Positions 51,189-58,550 of a DNA stretch of 64,000 nt are shown here, piece after piece. The notes under the pieces were generated by a model. It had not been told where the DNA came from, ran no database searches, and saw only the letters and a list, made by a program, of their open reading frames with translations. Every line of letters starts with the position of its first letter. The stretch's first letter is position 1. Source of the stretch: Pararhodobacter sp. (GTDB lineage Bacteria > Pseudomonadota > Alphaproteobacteria > Rhodobacterales > Rhodobacteraceae); the NCBI GenBank assembly GCA_020832665.1, contig JAFIEG010000001.1:60608-124607 (forward strand), given 5' to 3'. Made by a program: the position numbers and the translations under genes.

Positions 51189-51938
51189 TCAGCTGTCGGA
51201 CGGGGGATTGTAGGCGGGCACATCGGCGCCCGAGCCCAGGTAATAGACCTGTGGGCGGTTGCCGGTGTGATCGCGCAGGCGCACGCCGCGCTGATCGGCG
51301 ATCAGCCGGTTGACCTCGGATTCGGGGTTGTCCAGATCGCCGAAATAACGCGCCTTGGGCGGGCAGGTGCGCACGCAGGCGGGCACGTATTCCTTGGTTT
51401 CCGGGTTGTCCTCGTCCAGGTCGGCCACGCCTTCGGGCGCCTGGCTGACCTTGTGGTAGCAAAAGGTGCATTTCGACACCACGCCCTTGGGCTGGATGCC
51501 GATGCCGCGCCGCGCGTCGCTTTCGGGGCTTTGATAGGGCGGCGCCCAGAGTTGCCCCTCGCCCGGGAACACGTCGCGCACATCGGGTTCCACCACTGGC
51601 TGCTCGTCGGCATAGAAGCGCACGCCATAGGGGCAGGCGATCATGCAGTACTTGCAGCCGATACATTTGTTCCAGTCAACAAAGACGATGCCGCCGGCAT
51701 CCATGTCCTTGTAGGTGGCGCGTGTCGGGCAGACCGTCACGCAAGACGGGTTCTCGCACTGCATGCATGGCCTTGGCAGCCATGTCAGCTTGGCGGTCGG
51801 ATAGGTGCCCTCGTGATAAAACAGCACGTCCTGCCAGTTCTCGCCGGGCAGGGTGTTGTTTTCCATCGCGCAGGCGGTCGTGCAGGCCTGACAGCCGGTG
51901 CACTTGTCCAGGTCGATGACCATTCCCCATTTCGTCAT
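51189..51938 (-). CDS. arxB: Four-[4Fe-4S] electron transfer subunit (ArxB-like)
   Basis: 249 aa with 16 cysteines placed for four [4Fe-4S] clusters: C13/C16/C19/C23 (CTGCQACTTAC), C58/C61/C66/C70 (CMQCENPSCVTVC), C92/C95/C98/C102 (CIGCKYCMIAC) and C157/C160/C188/C192 (CTFC, CVRTC). This layout is that of the DmsB/PsrB/ArrB/ArxB family. No signal peptide is present, so it is exported with the Tat-dependent catalytic subunit. It carries electrons between the molybdopterin subunit and the NrfD protein. Confidence 0.92.
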   Translation of the reverse strand: MTKWGMVIDLDKCTGCQACTTACAMENNTLPGENWQDVLFYHEGTYPTAKLTWLPRPCMQCENPSCVTVCPTRATYKDMDAGGIVFVDWNKCIGCKYCMIACPYGVRFYADEQPVVEPDVRDVFPGEGQLWAPPYQSPESDARRGIGIQPKGVVSKCTFCYHKVSQAPEGVADLDEDNPETKEYVPACVRTCPPKARYFGDLDNPESEVNRLIADQRGVRLRDHTGNRPQVYYLGSGADVPAYNPPSDS

Positions 51939-51967
51939 TGTCTCAATATCCTCTCATGCGCCTGGGA

Positions 51968-54517
51968 TCAGGCCCGCTCCAGGGTGACCTTGCCGGTGTA
52001 ATAGCTGGCCAGCCCCGAGATTGGGTCGGATACGTTTGCGGTGACATCGCCGGAATGGCCCGGCAGGCGCCCCTTGGCCCAGCGGCCCTGCGCCCAGTGG
52101 CCGTGCTCCATCGGCAGCACGATTGTGTCGCGCCGGTGCGCCGGCACCAGGCGGCAATAGGCCTCGATCGAGCCGATATCCGAGCGGATGCGCACGCGGT
52201 CGCCATCACGGATGCCGCGAGCGCGCGCGGTGTCGGGGTGAACTTCCAGGTAAACGGTGTTCTTGCCGCCCACCATGGGCTGGTGAATGGCGATGCCGTG
52301 CGGGATGTTGCCCGAGCGGCCCTCGGCATGCATCGGTGTTTTCGGCGAGACGAAGTAGAGATCGCCCGCGCCGCCGGTATGCACCGGCTCCACCCACTGG
52401 ATCAGCCCCACGCGATCAGCCGGGATGCCCATTTCGCGCTCGATGTAGTCGGCGTGCTGCTCCAGAAAGCCCGAGCGAAACTCGAACTTGCCCGAGGGCG
52501 TGCGCAGAAGCTTCTGCTTCACCTCCTCCTCGGTCATCTCGATATTGTAGCCCTCGCCGTCCCATTCGTAGAACTTCCCGCGGCGGTGGTGCCAGTGATA
52601 GGGCTTGCGGTACCACACGCCCTTTTCGGCCCAGCTTTCAAAGCTGTTCACGCCATTGTCGCCGGGGTTGTCCTCGAAGCCGCGGGCGCGGTGGCGCAGC
52701 ACGTTCTCGACATTGTCGATCTCGCGATAATACTCGCCCATCGGCCCGTCGATGCGCTTGCCGATCTCGATCAGCGTATCGCCGAAATGCTTGGTGTCAT
52801 AGATCGGGTCCACTGCCGGGACGCGCAGGGCGGTCATCGGCCAGCCTTCGAACGGATAGGTCGGGCTGTCCTGCCAGCGTTCCAGATAGGTGTGATCGGG
52901 CAGGATGATGTCGGCGTACATCGCCGTCTCGCCGGGGAAGGGCGAGGTTTCGATGATGAACACATCCTTGAGCGCCTCTTCCCAGACCTGCGGGTTGGGC
53001 GCCGTCCAGATCGGGTTGGTGTAGTAGAACATGGCGGTGTCGAGCTTGTAGGGATCGCCCGCCAGATGGTTCGGACCGGCCTCCTGCATCATGTGGGCGG
53101 TCATCGGCCAGCGCTCGGTGCGCGCCATGTCGATGCGCGGTTGTTCCTTCCAGGCGCCGTCGCGCGCCCAGTCGTCCAGGTAGTCATCGGCATTCACCGG
53201 CAGCCCGCCATAGGGCACGCCCATCTGGTAGAACATCCCGCCACGTTCGGCGAACAGGCTGCCCACCAGCGCGTTGAGCGCGTGAATGGCCATGCCGTTA
53301 TAGGTGCCATTGGTGTGCGAGGTGGGCCCGCGCTCCATGATTGCCATTGCCGGGCGGGTGGTGCCGAATTCGCGCGCAACGGCGCGGATGGTCGAGGCGG
53401 GCACCTCGGTAATGCTTTCGGCCCATTCCGGGGTACGGTCCTTCAGCTCCTCGTTCCACCAGTCCACCAGACCGTGGGTCCACAGCTCGACAAAGCCGCT
53501 GCCCTCGGCCGGCTGCGTGGTGACCTCGCCGGTCTCGGGGTCGGTCACGGCCATCTGCGCGGCGGCGCTGATGGTCTCGCCGGTGGCAAAATGGTTGCGG
53601 CCATCGGCGAAGTCGCCGACAAATTCGCGGTCCCACAGCCCCTCGGTAAGGATTACATGCGCAATGGCCAGCGCCATCGCGCCATCGGTGGCGGGCTTGA
53701 TATAGACCGCGCGGTCCGAGGCCGCCATGGTGGGGTTCATGCGCACATCGATGGTGGTGATGCGCGTCTGCGGGCTTTTCGAGCGCATCTTGCCCCACAT
53801 CTGCATCAGATAGTTGTAGGGGCGGAAGGCCTCCAGAAAGCTGGCGCCGAAATTCAGGATGTAGTTGGTGTTGGCGTAGTCATAGGAATTGTAGGAATCG
53901 TTGCCATCGGTGGCGCGCTTGGCGCGCTTCGAGCCTTCCGCGCACATCGAGGCATGGCCGATGGCCGAATTCGGCGTGCCGTACAGCTTGCCCCAGTCGC
54001 CATAGAGCCCGGCATCGGTGGGCCCCCAGCCGCGGCCGTAGAAATGCGCGAAGCGGTGGCTTTCGCCGCGCGCGCGCAGATCATTCAGCCGCTCGGCGAC
54101 GATATCCAGCGCCTCGTCCCAGCTGATCGGCACGAAGCCGGGGTCCTCGTCGCGGCCCTTGTTGGGGTTGGTGCGCCGCATGGGGCCGCGAAAGCGGTCT
54201 GGGTCATACAGGAAATAGGTGCCCAGATGGCCCTTGGGGCACAGCTTGCCGTTCGAGATCGGGTTGCCGACATCGCCATAGATCGCGTGCACCCGCCCGT
54301 CGGTGGTGTAGACATCAATGCCGCAGCGCGCCGGGCACTGGGCGCAGATGTTCTTGGTGATCCGCGTATTGGGCCGGCGCGCCTGCGCCTGCGCCGGGGC
54401 GGGCTCGCCGCGCGGGCCGTTCAGCCCAACGGTGACCGCCGCGGCGGTCAGCGCGCCGGTTGTCCCGGTGGTCGCCAGGAACCGCCTGCGGCTGATGCCG
54501 GTATTTGCCTTGTCCAT
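51968..54517 (-). CDS. arxA: ArxA-type arsenite oxidase catalytic subunit (molybdopterin oxidoreductase)
   Basis: 849 aa with a Tat signal (SRRRFLATTG, residues 9-18). The [4Fe-4S] site has the spacing C58-x2-C61-x3-C65-x27-C93, the one of ArrA/ArxA. FYGRGWG (159-165) fits the XGRGWG motif reported for ArxA, where ArrA has RGRYWG. R162, the likely Mo ligand C192 (SMCAEGS), K197 and Y209 line up in spacing with residues of Shewanella ArrA that bind arsenate (R165, C193, K198, Y210). The enzyme would oxidise arsenite to arsenate in the periplasm, or work in reverse. Other members of the PsrA/PhsA group cannot be excluded without phylogeny, but arsenic genes on both sides support the call. Confidence 0.85.
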   Translation of the reverse strand: MDKANTGISRRRFLATTGTTGALTAAAVTVGLNGPRGEPAPAQAQARRPNTRITKNICAQCPARCGIDVYTTDGRVHAIYGDVGNPISNGKLCPKGHLGTYFLYDPDRFRGPMRRTNPNKGRDEDPGFVPISWDEALDIVAERLNDLRARGESHRFAHFYGRGWGPTDAGLYGDWGKLYGTPNSAIGHASMCAEGSKRAKRATDGNDSYNSYDYANTNYILNFGASFLEAFRPYNYLMQMWGKMRSKSPQTRITTIDVRMNPTMAASDRAVYIKPATDGAMALAIAHVILTEGLWDREFVGDFADGRNHFATGETISAAAQMAVTDPETGEVTTQPAEGSGFVELWTHGLVDWWNEELKDRTPEWAESITEVPASTIRAVAREFGTTRPAMAIMERGPTSHTNGTYNGMAIHALNALVGSLFAERGGMFYQMGVPYGGLPVNADDYLDDWARDGAWKEQPRIDMARTERWPMTAHMMQEAGPNHLAGDPYKLDTAMFYYTNPIWTAPNPQVWEEALKDVFIIETSPFPGETAMYADIILPDHTYLERWQDSPTYPFEGWPMTALRVPAVDPIYDTKHFGDTLIEIGKRIDGPMGEYYREIDNVENVLRHRARGFEDNPGDNGVNSFESWAEKGVWYRKPYHWHHRRGKFYEWDGEGYNIEMTEEEVKQKLLRTPSGKFEFRSGFLEQHADYIEREMGIPADRVGLIQWVEPVHTGGAGDLYFVSPKTPMHAEGRSGNIPHGIAIHQPMVGGKNTVYLEVHPDTARARGIRDGDRVRIRSDIGSIEAYCRLVPAHRRDTIVLPMEHGHWAQGRWAKGRLPGHSGDVTANVSDPISGLASYYTGKVTLERA

Positions 54518-54569
54518 CGTCTTCCTCCCTTCGTGAGGTGGTCGGTCAGGCGCCCCGCCGGGCGCAAAT

Positions 54570-55676
54570 TCAGGCCCCGTAGGGCACTTGCTTGCGCCGC
54601 ATCAGCCCGAAGGCCGCGGCGGCAAGATCGTTGTCCTTGTGGCAGCCGTCGCAGATGCGCTGGCCTTCGCTCGGCGCGTAGCGGCGCAGGCATTGCGGGC
54701 ATTCGGCCATCGCCCGGCTGATCAGCGTTTCCGGCCCGGTATGGCTGCCTTGGCCGCGCCTGTGCAGCGCCAGCCCGCCGGCCACCTCGCAATCGCCGCA
54801 GTCCAGGCATTGCGCGGCATCGAAGACCAGCCGATCGGCGCTGGCTTCCTCATACAGGGTCAGCGCCCGGGTCGGGCACAGGCTGGCGGCGAGGCGCAGA
54901 TCGGGCTCGCCGGTCACCGCCAGTGCCGGGAAGAACTCGGCGGGCAGGTCGCCGGCGCCGTGCAGGGTGCGCAGATTTTCGCGCCTCGCCAGCAGCGCCG
55001 GCGCATCGACCTTGCCTGCAAAAGGCTGGGCGGTGGTGACACGGCTGCGATCGGGCGCCGGCGGGGGCGTGGTCAGTCGGCGGAAAAGCTGGCGGCGCGA
55101 ATAACCCTGCTGGCGGGGGCGGCTGGGTGGCGGTGCCGGCTGCGCGCGATCGAACGGCAGCGGCGCATCGATGACCAGAAGGTGCCCTGCGGCACGGCCA
55201 AGATGCGCCAGATCGCTTGCCACCGACTGCACGGTATCTGCCCAGGGCTGCGCGCACCCGCCCGAGGAGCAATCGGCGCACCAGCCGCGATCAACCAGAG
55301 TGACGCTCGCACCGGCTGCGAGCAGGCCCAGAAGCCGCGCCGCGCTGACCCCGCCCAGGCAGGGCACGATCTGCGCACCCTCTGCCCGGTCGGCCTTGGC
55401 GACGCGGCTGCATTCCAGCGTGGCGGATAGGGCATCATGCGACGGGCGCACGCCCGGCAGGTCCAGCGCGCCGGTCGGGCAGGACGCGACGCAGCGCGCG
55501 CAGCCGGTGCACAGGTCGTGATCGATCTCGACCGCGCGCGTGTCGATGCCGATGGCCTGCGCCGGACAAATCGCCGCGCAGGCCTCGCAGCCCGCATCGG
55601 GGCGGCGGATCGTCAGGCAGGCCGCCGCATCCAGCGACAGCCTCGCCGGCAGGTCCTGATCTCCATGCTCGCGCAT
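54570..55676 (-). CDS. Polyferredoxin with C-terminal zinc-ribbon-like domain (in ArxB' position)
   Basis: 368 aa from the ATG at 55676 with GGGGGG upstream; the ORF-track extension is intergenic. The N terminus has two [4Fe-4S] motifs: C30/C33/C37 with P and C20 (GCEACAAICP), and C56/C59/C62/C66 (CTGCARCVASCP). The middle carries CADCSSGGC, LCPTRAL and CLDCGDCEV, and the C terminus ends in two CxxC pairs (CPQCLRRY...ICDGCHKDND). It lacks a Tat signal, so it acts in the cytoplasm. It occupies the place of arxB' before arxA, but it differs from a plain four-cluster protein like ArxB. It may shuttle electrons for enzyme maturation or to another acceptor. Confidence 0.75.
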   Translation of the reverse strand: MREHGDQDLPARLSLDAAACLTIRRPDAGCEACAAICPAQAIGIDTRAVEIDHDLCTGCARCVASCPTGALDLPGVRPSHDALSATLECSRVAKADRAEGAQIVPCLGGVSAARLLGLLAAGASVTLVDRGWCADCSSGGCAQPWADTVQSVASDLAHLGRAAGHLLVIDAPLPFDRAQPAPPPSRPRQQGYSRRQLFRRLTTPPPAPDRSRVTTAQPFAGKVDAPALLARRENLRTLHGAGDLPAEFFPALAVTGEPDLRLAASLCPTRALTLYEEASADRLVFDAAQCLDCGDCEVAGGLALHRRGQGSHTGPETLISRAMAECPQCLRRYAPSEGQRICDGCHKDNDLAAAAFGLMRRKQVPYGA

Positions 55677-55758
55677 GTTTCCCCCCTGGCTGGAATCCGG
55701 CGCTGCCCGCTTTTGCGAGTTTCCCCGGCCGGATTCTGGCTTTCCATGACAGGATAGG

Positions 55759-55781
55759 GCAGGTCGCATGCCAAGGCATGC
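55759..55781 (-). promoter_or_regulatory. Candidate sigma-54-like promoter with palindromic operator before the arx structural genes
   Basis: On the minus strand TGGCATGCGACCTGC (55759-55773) has GG-N10-GC spacing, as in -24/-12 promoters (TGGCAC-N5-TTGC). It overlaps a perfect palindrome GCATGCC-AA-GGCATGC (55766-55781). It lies ~85 bp upstream of the polyferredoxin start. Caution: the linked response regulator lacks the GAFTGA loop that contacts sigma-54. Confidence 0.4.
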
Positions 55782-55838
55782 CGACGAGACATCAGCGGAC
55801 TCGAAGTAAGATACTGATTAAGCGTAGATTTTTACGGC

Positions 55839-55888
55839 GTTCGGATTTCCAGACAGACTACTCCGGGTCCTGTTCGGATTTCCGGACA
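55839..55888. repeat. Direct repeat spanning the 3' end of the response regulator gene
   Basis: GTTCGGATTTCC-R-GACA occurs at 55839 and again at 55872 (33-bp offset; 17 of the 18 bases agree). One copy lies after the stop and the other encodes the last residues (KSEQDPE), so a 33-bp tandem duplication at the gene end is likely. It could also be a pair of binding half-sites upstream of the arx promoter. Confidence 0.5.
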
Positions 55889-57126
55889 TCCGCGTCGGGG
55901 CGCTGCATGCCCAGCTTCTGCATCTTCTCCCAAAGCGTGGTGCGGCCGACGCCAAGCAGCCGTGCCGCGCCGCTCGTGCTGCCCTCGCTGCGGTCGAGCG
56001 CGCGCCGGATCTGCAGGCGCTCGGCCCGTTCGCGCGCCTCGGTGAGGGTAAGAAAACTCGTGTCCGGGGTAACCTGCGCCTCGGGGAAGAGATCGGTCGG
56101 CATGATCATCTCGCCCTGGGCCAGCGCCATCGCCTGCGCCAGCCGGGCGCGGATCTCGCGGCCGTTGCCGCGCCAGTCGTGGCGCAGGGCCAGCGCCTCG
56201 GCCTGGGCCGAGATGCCCTTGAGCGGCGTTGCCCGGCGCCGGTTCATGCCGTCGAACATGCGCGCAAGCATCCATAGCGCATCCTCGGGCCGCGCGCGCA
56301 GGGGCGGGATGGCCAGTGTCAGCGGGCTGAGGTGAAAGAAAAGGTCCGGGCGCAGCTTTGCCTGCGCGTCATCGCCATCGGTGGCGATCAGCCGCGGGCC
56401 ATCGCTGCCCGCCTCCCAGATCGCGGCGAGCAGTCTTGCCTGCACCGACTCGCGCGCCTCGCCAATGCGCTCGATCAGCACGACACCGTCGCCGGCCTGC
56501 CGCCAGGCCGCGCCGGGGCCGAAGAGCCGTGCTTCGTGCTCGCCGGCCTCGATCCGCGACAGATCGAGCGCGACGAGTGGCGCGGCCGAGCGATCCGAGC
56601 GCGCATGCAGCCGCTCGGCGGCGGCGCGCTTGCCGGTGCCGCTTTCCCCGACAATCAGCACCGGCCCTTCCTGCGCGGCAAGGCGGGCGATCATCTCCTC
56701 GATCTGGCGCGCCTGTTTCGAGGGGCCGAACAGCGGCCCGTCGCTTTCGAACCCCGGCGCGATCAACAGCGACAGCCGCTCAAGCATCTGGCCCATGTCA
56801 AAGGGCTTGGTCAGGTAATCAGCCGCGCCTGAGCGCAAGAGCCGCACCGCCTGGTCGGCGCTGGCCTGCCCGGTCATGAACATGAAAGGCGGCGGCACCG
56901 AGGTTTCGCACAGCTTCAGAAACAGATCCTCGCCCGAGCCATCGCCCAGCCGGATATCGCAGATCACCGCATCGAAGGGGCGGTGCGGGGTGCGCAGCCC
57001 CCCCAGCGCGCGGTGAAAGCTCTTGAACCAGACCACGCGCGCCCCTTCCAGCCGCAGCCGCTGTTCGAGCGAGCCGCCCATGATCTCGTCATCCTCGACG
57101 AGCGCGATGTGGCGCCCTTCAAGCAT
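55858..57126 (-). CDS. arxR: NtrC-family response regulator with degenerate AAA+ domain (ArxR-like)
   Basis: 422 aa. The receiver domain (1-122) has the phosphoacceptor D57 (CDIRLGDG) and K107 (LTKPFD). The AAA+ domain has Walker A GESGTGK (160-166). The expected GAFTGA loop is replaced by FGPGAAWRQAGDG, and Walker B reads VVLIERIG without the usual Asp-Glu, so it is unlikely to be a standard sigma-54 activator with ATPase. The Fis-type HTH is at the C terminus (GSTSGAARLLGVGRTTLWEKMQKLGM). It overlaps the sensor kinase gene by 8 nt and precedes the structural genes. Confidence 0.88.
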   Translation of the reverse strand: MLEGRHIALVEDDEIMGGSLEQRLRLEGARVVWFKSFHRALGGLRTPHRPFDAVICDIRLGDGSGEDLFLKLCETSVPPPFMFMTGQASADQAVRLLRSGAADYLTKPFDMGQMLERLSLLIAPGFESDGPLFGPSKQARQIEEMIARLAAQEGPVLIVGESGTGKRAAAERLHARSDRSAAPLVALDLSRIEAGEHEARLFGPGAAWRQAGDGVVLIERIGEARESVQARLLAAIWEAGSDGPRLIATDGDDAQAKLRPDLFFHLSPLTLAIPPLRARPEDALWMLARMFDGMNRRRATPLKGISAQAEALALRHDWRGNGREIRARLAQAMALAQGEMIMPTDLFPEAQVTPDTSFLTLTEARERAERLQIRRALDRSEGSTSGAARLLGVGRTTLWEKMQKLGMQRPDADVRKSEQDPE

Positions 57127-58546
57127 CGCGCCCCCCTTCGGCTGCGAGCGGCAGTTGCACGCGGATCTCGTTCAACCCTTCGGGCGAGCGCCCCAGGCTG
57201 ATCTGCCCGCCCATGCCCTGCACCAGCTCGCGCACCAGTCGCAGGCCGACGCCGCCACCCGGCTCGACCGGGGCATCCGACAGAAGCCTTGCGCGCAGGT
57301 GATCGGGCAGGCCGGGGCCGCTATCCTGTATGCCCAGCATGATCGCATCGTCCTCGCGCGCAAGGCGCAGGCCGATCTTGCCGCCATATCCGGCCGCCGC
57401 ACTGGCGTTGAGCAGCAGATTGAGCGCGATCTGGCGCACCGGGCCTGAAGGCAAGCCGTCGATGGCGCCCTCGGGCAGGGAAACCTGCCAGTGCAGATCC
57501 TGCCCGCGCCGTTCGGCCTCGGGGCGGATAAGCAGGCTCAGATCGTCGAAATCGGCGCGCGACAGCGCCGTGGCCTCGGGCGCGGCGCGGTGCGTGTCGA
57601 GCGTTGCGCGCACCACGTCGCGCATGTGCCGCAGGCCGCGATCCAGCAGATCGGCCGAGCTTTTCACCACATCGGCGCGTTCCGGATAGGTGCGCAGGGT
57701 GTCCACCGTATTCAACAGCCCGCCCAGCGGATTGTTGACCTCATGCGCCAACGTGCCCGCCAGCCGCCCCAGGCTGACGAAACGCTCGCGCTCGGCCAGC
57801 CGCTTTACCGTTGCGTTGCGCTCTTCCACGGCATGAACAAGGCGGTTGTAGTTGTCGTAAAGCTGCGCGATTTCCGGATTGCGCCGGGGAATGGATTGCT
57901 CGGGGATGGGTTGCAGCCCGTCGGTGCCTTGCCCCATCGCGTTTGTCAGGCGCGCGATCGGGCGCAGGACGCGGCGCATCACCATGAACCCGACCAGCGC
58001 GGCAAAGAGCGAGGCCAGGGCATTGCCGATCACCAGGAAGGTGACCGTTCGCTCGCGTTCGGCGACAAAACCGGTGGTGTCGAAATCGATGATCAGCTTG
58101 CCGAGTGCACGCTCCTGATAATGCAGCACCTGTGACAGCGCGACTTCGCCATCGGCGAGATCGTAATGCTCGGCGGTGACCGATGTTGCCGCCGCGATCA
58201 TCTCGGTGCGCTGGGCGCCAATCGGGTGCAGCCGGGGATCGGATGACACGATGACCCGCCCCAGCGGATCGATCAGCGTGGCGCGAAGCGGGCGCAGCGA
58301 GCCCTCGCGGCGCGTCACGCGATCCAGCAGGTCGAACATTTCCCAGATGTCGTCGCGCACGACGAAGGGGCCGACCGTGGCCTCGATCCCGGCGAATTCC
58401 AGCAGCGCCATCTCGCGCAGATGGCGTTCCTGCGTGGCCACCAGCGTTCGCAGCACCAGTTGCGAGGCCAGCAGCCCGACAAGAACCAGAAGGCCCGCCG
58501 CCAGAAGCGGGCCTTTCACCATGATCGGTAGGTAGAGCGCGCGCAC
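57119..58546 (-). CDS. arxS: Sensor histidine kinase (ArxS-like)
   Basis: 475 aa from a GTG at 58546, 4 nt after the arxX stop; the longer ORF-track frame overlaps arxX and is a shadow. Two transmembrane helices (LLAAGLLVLVGLLASQLVL and LVIGNALASLFAALVGFMVM) enclose a ~130-residue periplasmic domain. A HAMP-like linker follows, then the H-box SLGRLAGTLAHEVNNPLGG (H268) and the ATPase with N-box NLLLNASAAA, G1 DSGPGLP and G2 GGGVGLRLV. It would phosphorylate ArxR. Its periplasmic domain may read the state of the binding protein ArxX. Confidence 0.9.
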   Translation of the reverse strand: MRALYLPIMVKGPLLAAGLLVLVGLLASQLVLRTLVATQERHLREMALLEFAGIEATVGPFVVRDDIWEMFDLLDRVTRREGSLRPLRATLIDPLGRVIVSSDPRLHPIGAQRTEMIAAATSVTAEHYDLADGEVALSQVLHYQERALGKLIIDFDTTGFVAERERTVTFLVIGNALASLFAALVGFMVMRRVLRPIARLTNAMGQGTDGLQPIPEQSIPRRNPEIAQLYDNYNRLVHAVEERNATVKRLAERERFVSLGRLAGTLAHEVNNPLGGLLNTVDTLRTYPERADVVKSSADLLDRGLRHMRDVVRATLDTHRAAPEATALSRADFDDLSLLIRPEAERRGQDLHWQVSLPEGAIDGLPSGPVRQIALNLLLNASAAAGYGGKIGLRLAREDDAIMLGIQDSGPGLPDHLRARLLSDAPVEPGGGVGLRLVRELVQGMGGQISLGRSPEGLNEIRVQLPLAAEGGRDA

Positions 58547-58550
58547 CGGT

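Noticed and set aside
51968-54517. Reading the molybdenum enzyme as a polysulfide/thiosulfate, tetrathionate or selenate reductase
   Set aside because: The subunit set is shared with those enzymes, but the C-x2-C-x3-C-x27-C spacing, the GRGWG motif, the Arr-type K and Y spacing, the PhnD-type sensor and the flanking ars genes favour ArxA. It is not fully excluded without a tree.
51938-54721. 927-aa plus-strand ORF opposite the molybdopterin oxidoreductase
   Set aside because: It is the antisense shadow of arxA. Its protein is rich in Ala, Gly, His, Arg and Val without any domain, while the minus frame has all catalytic motifs.
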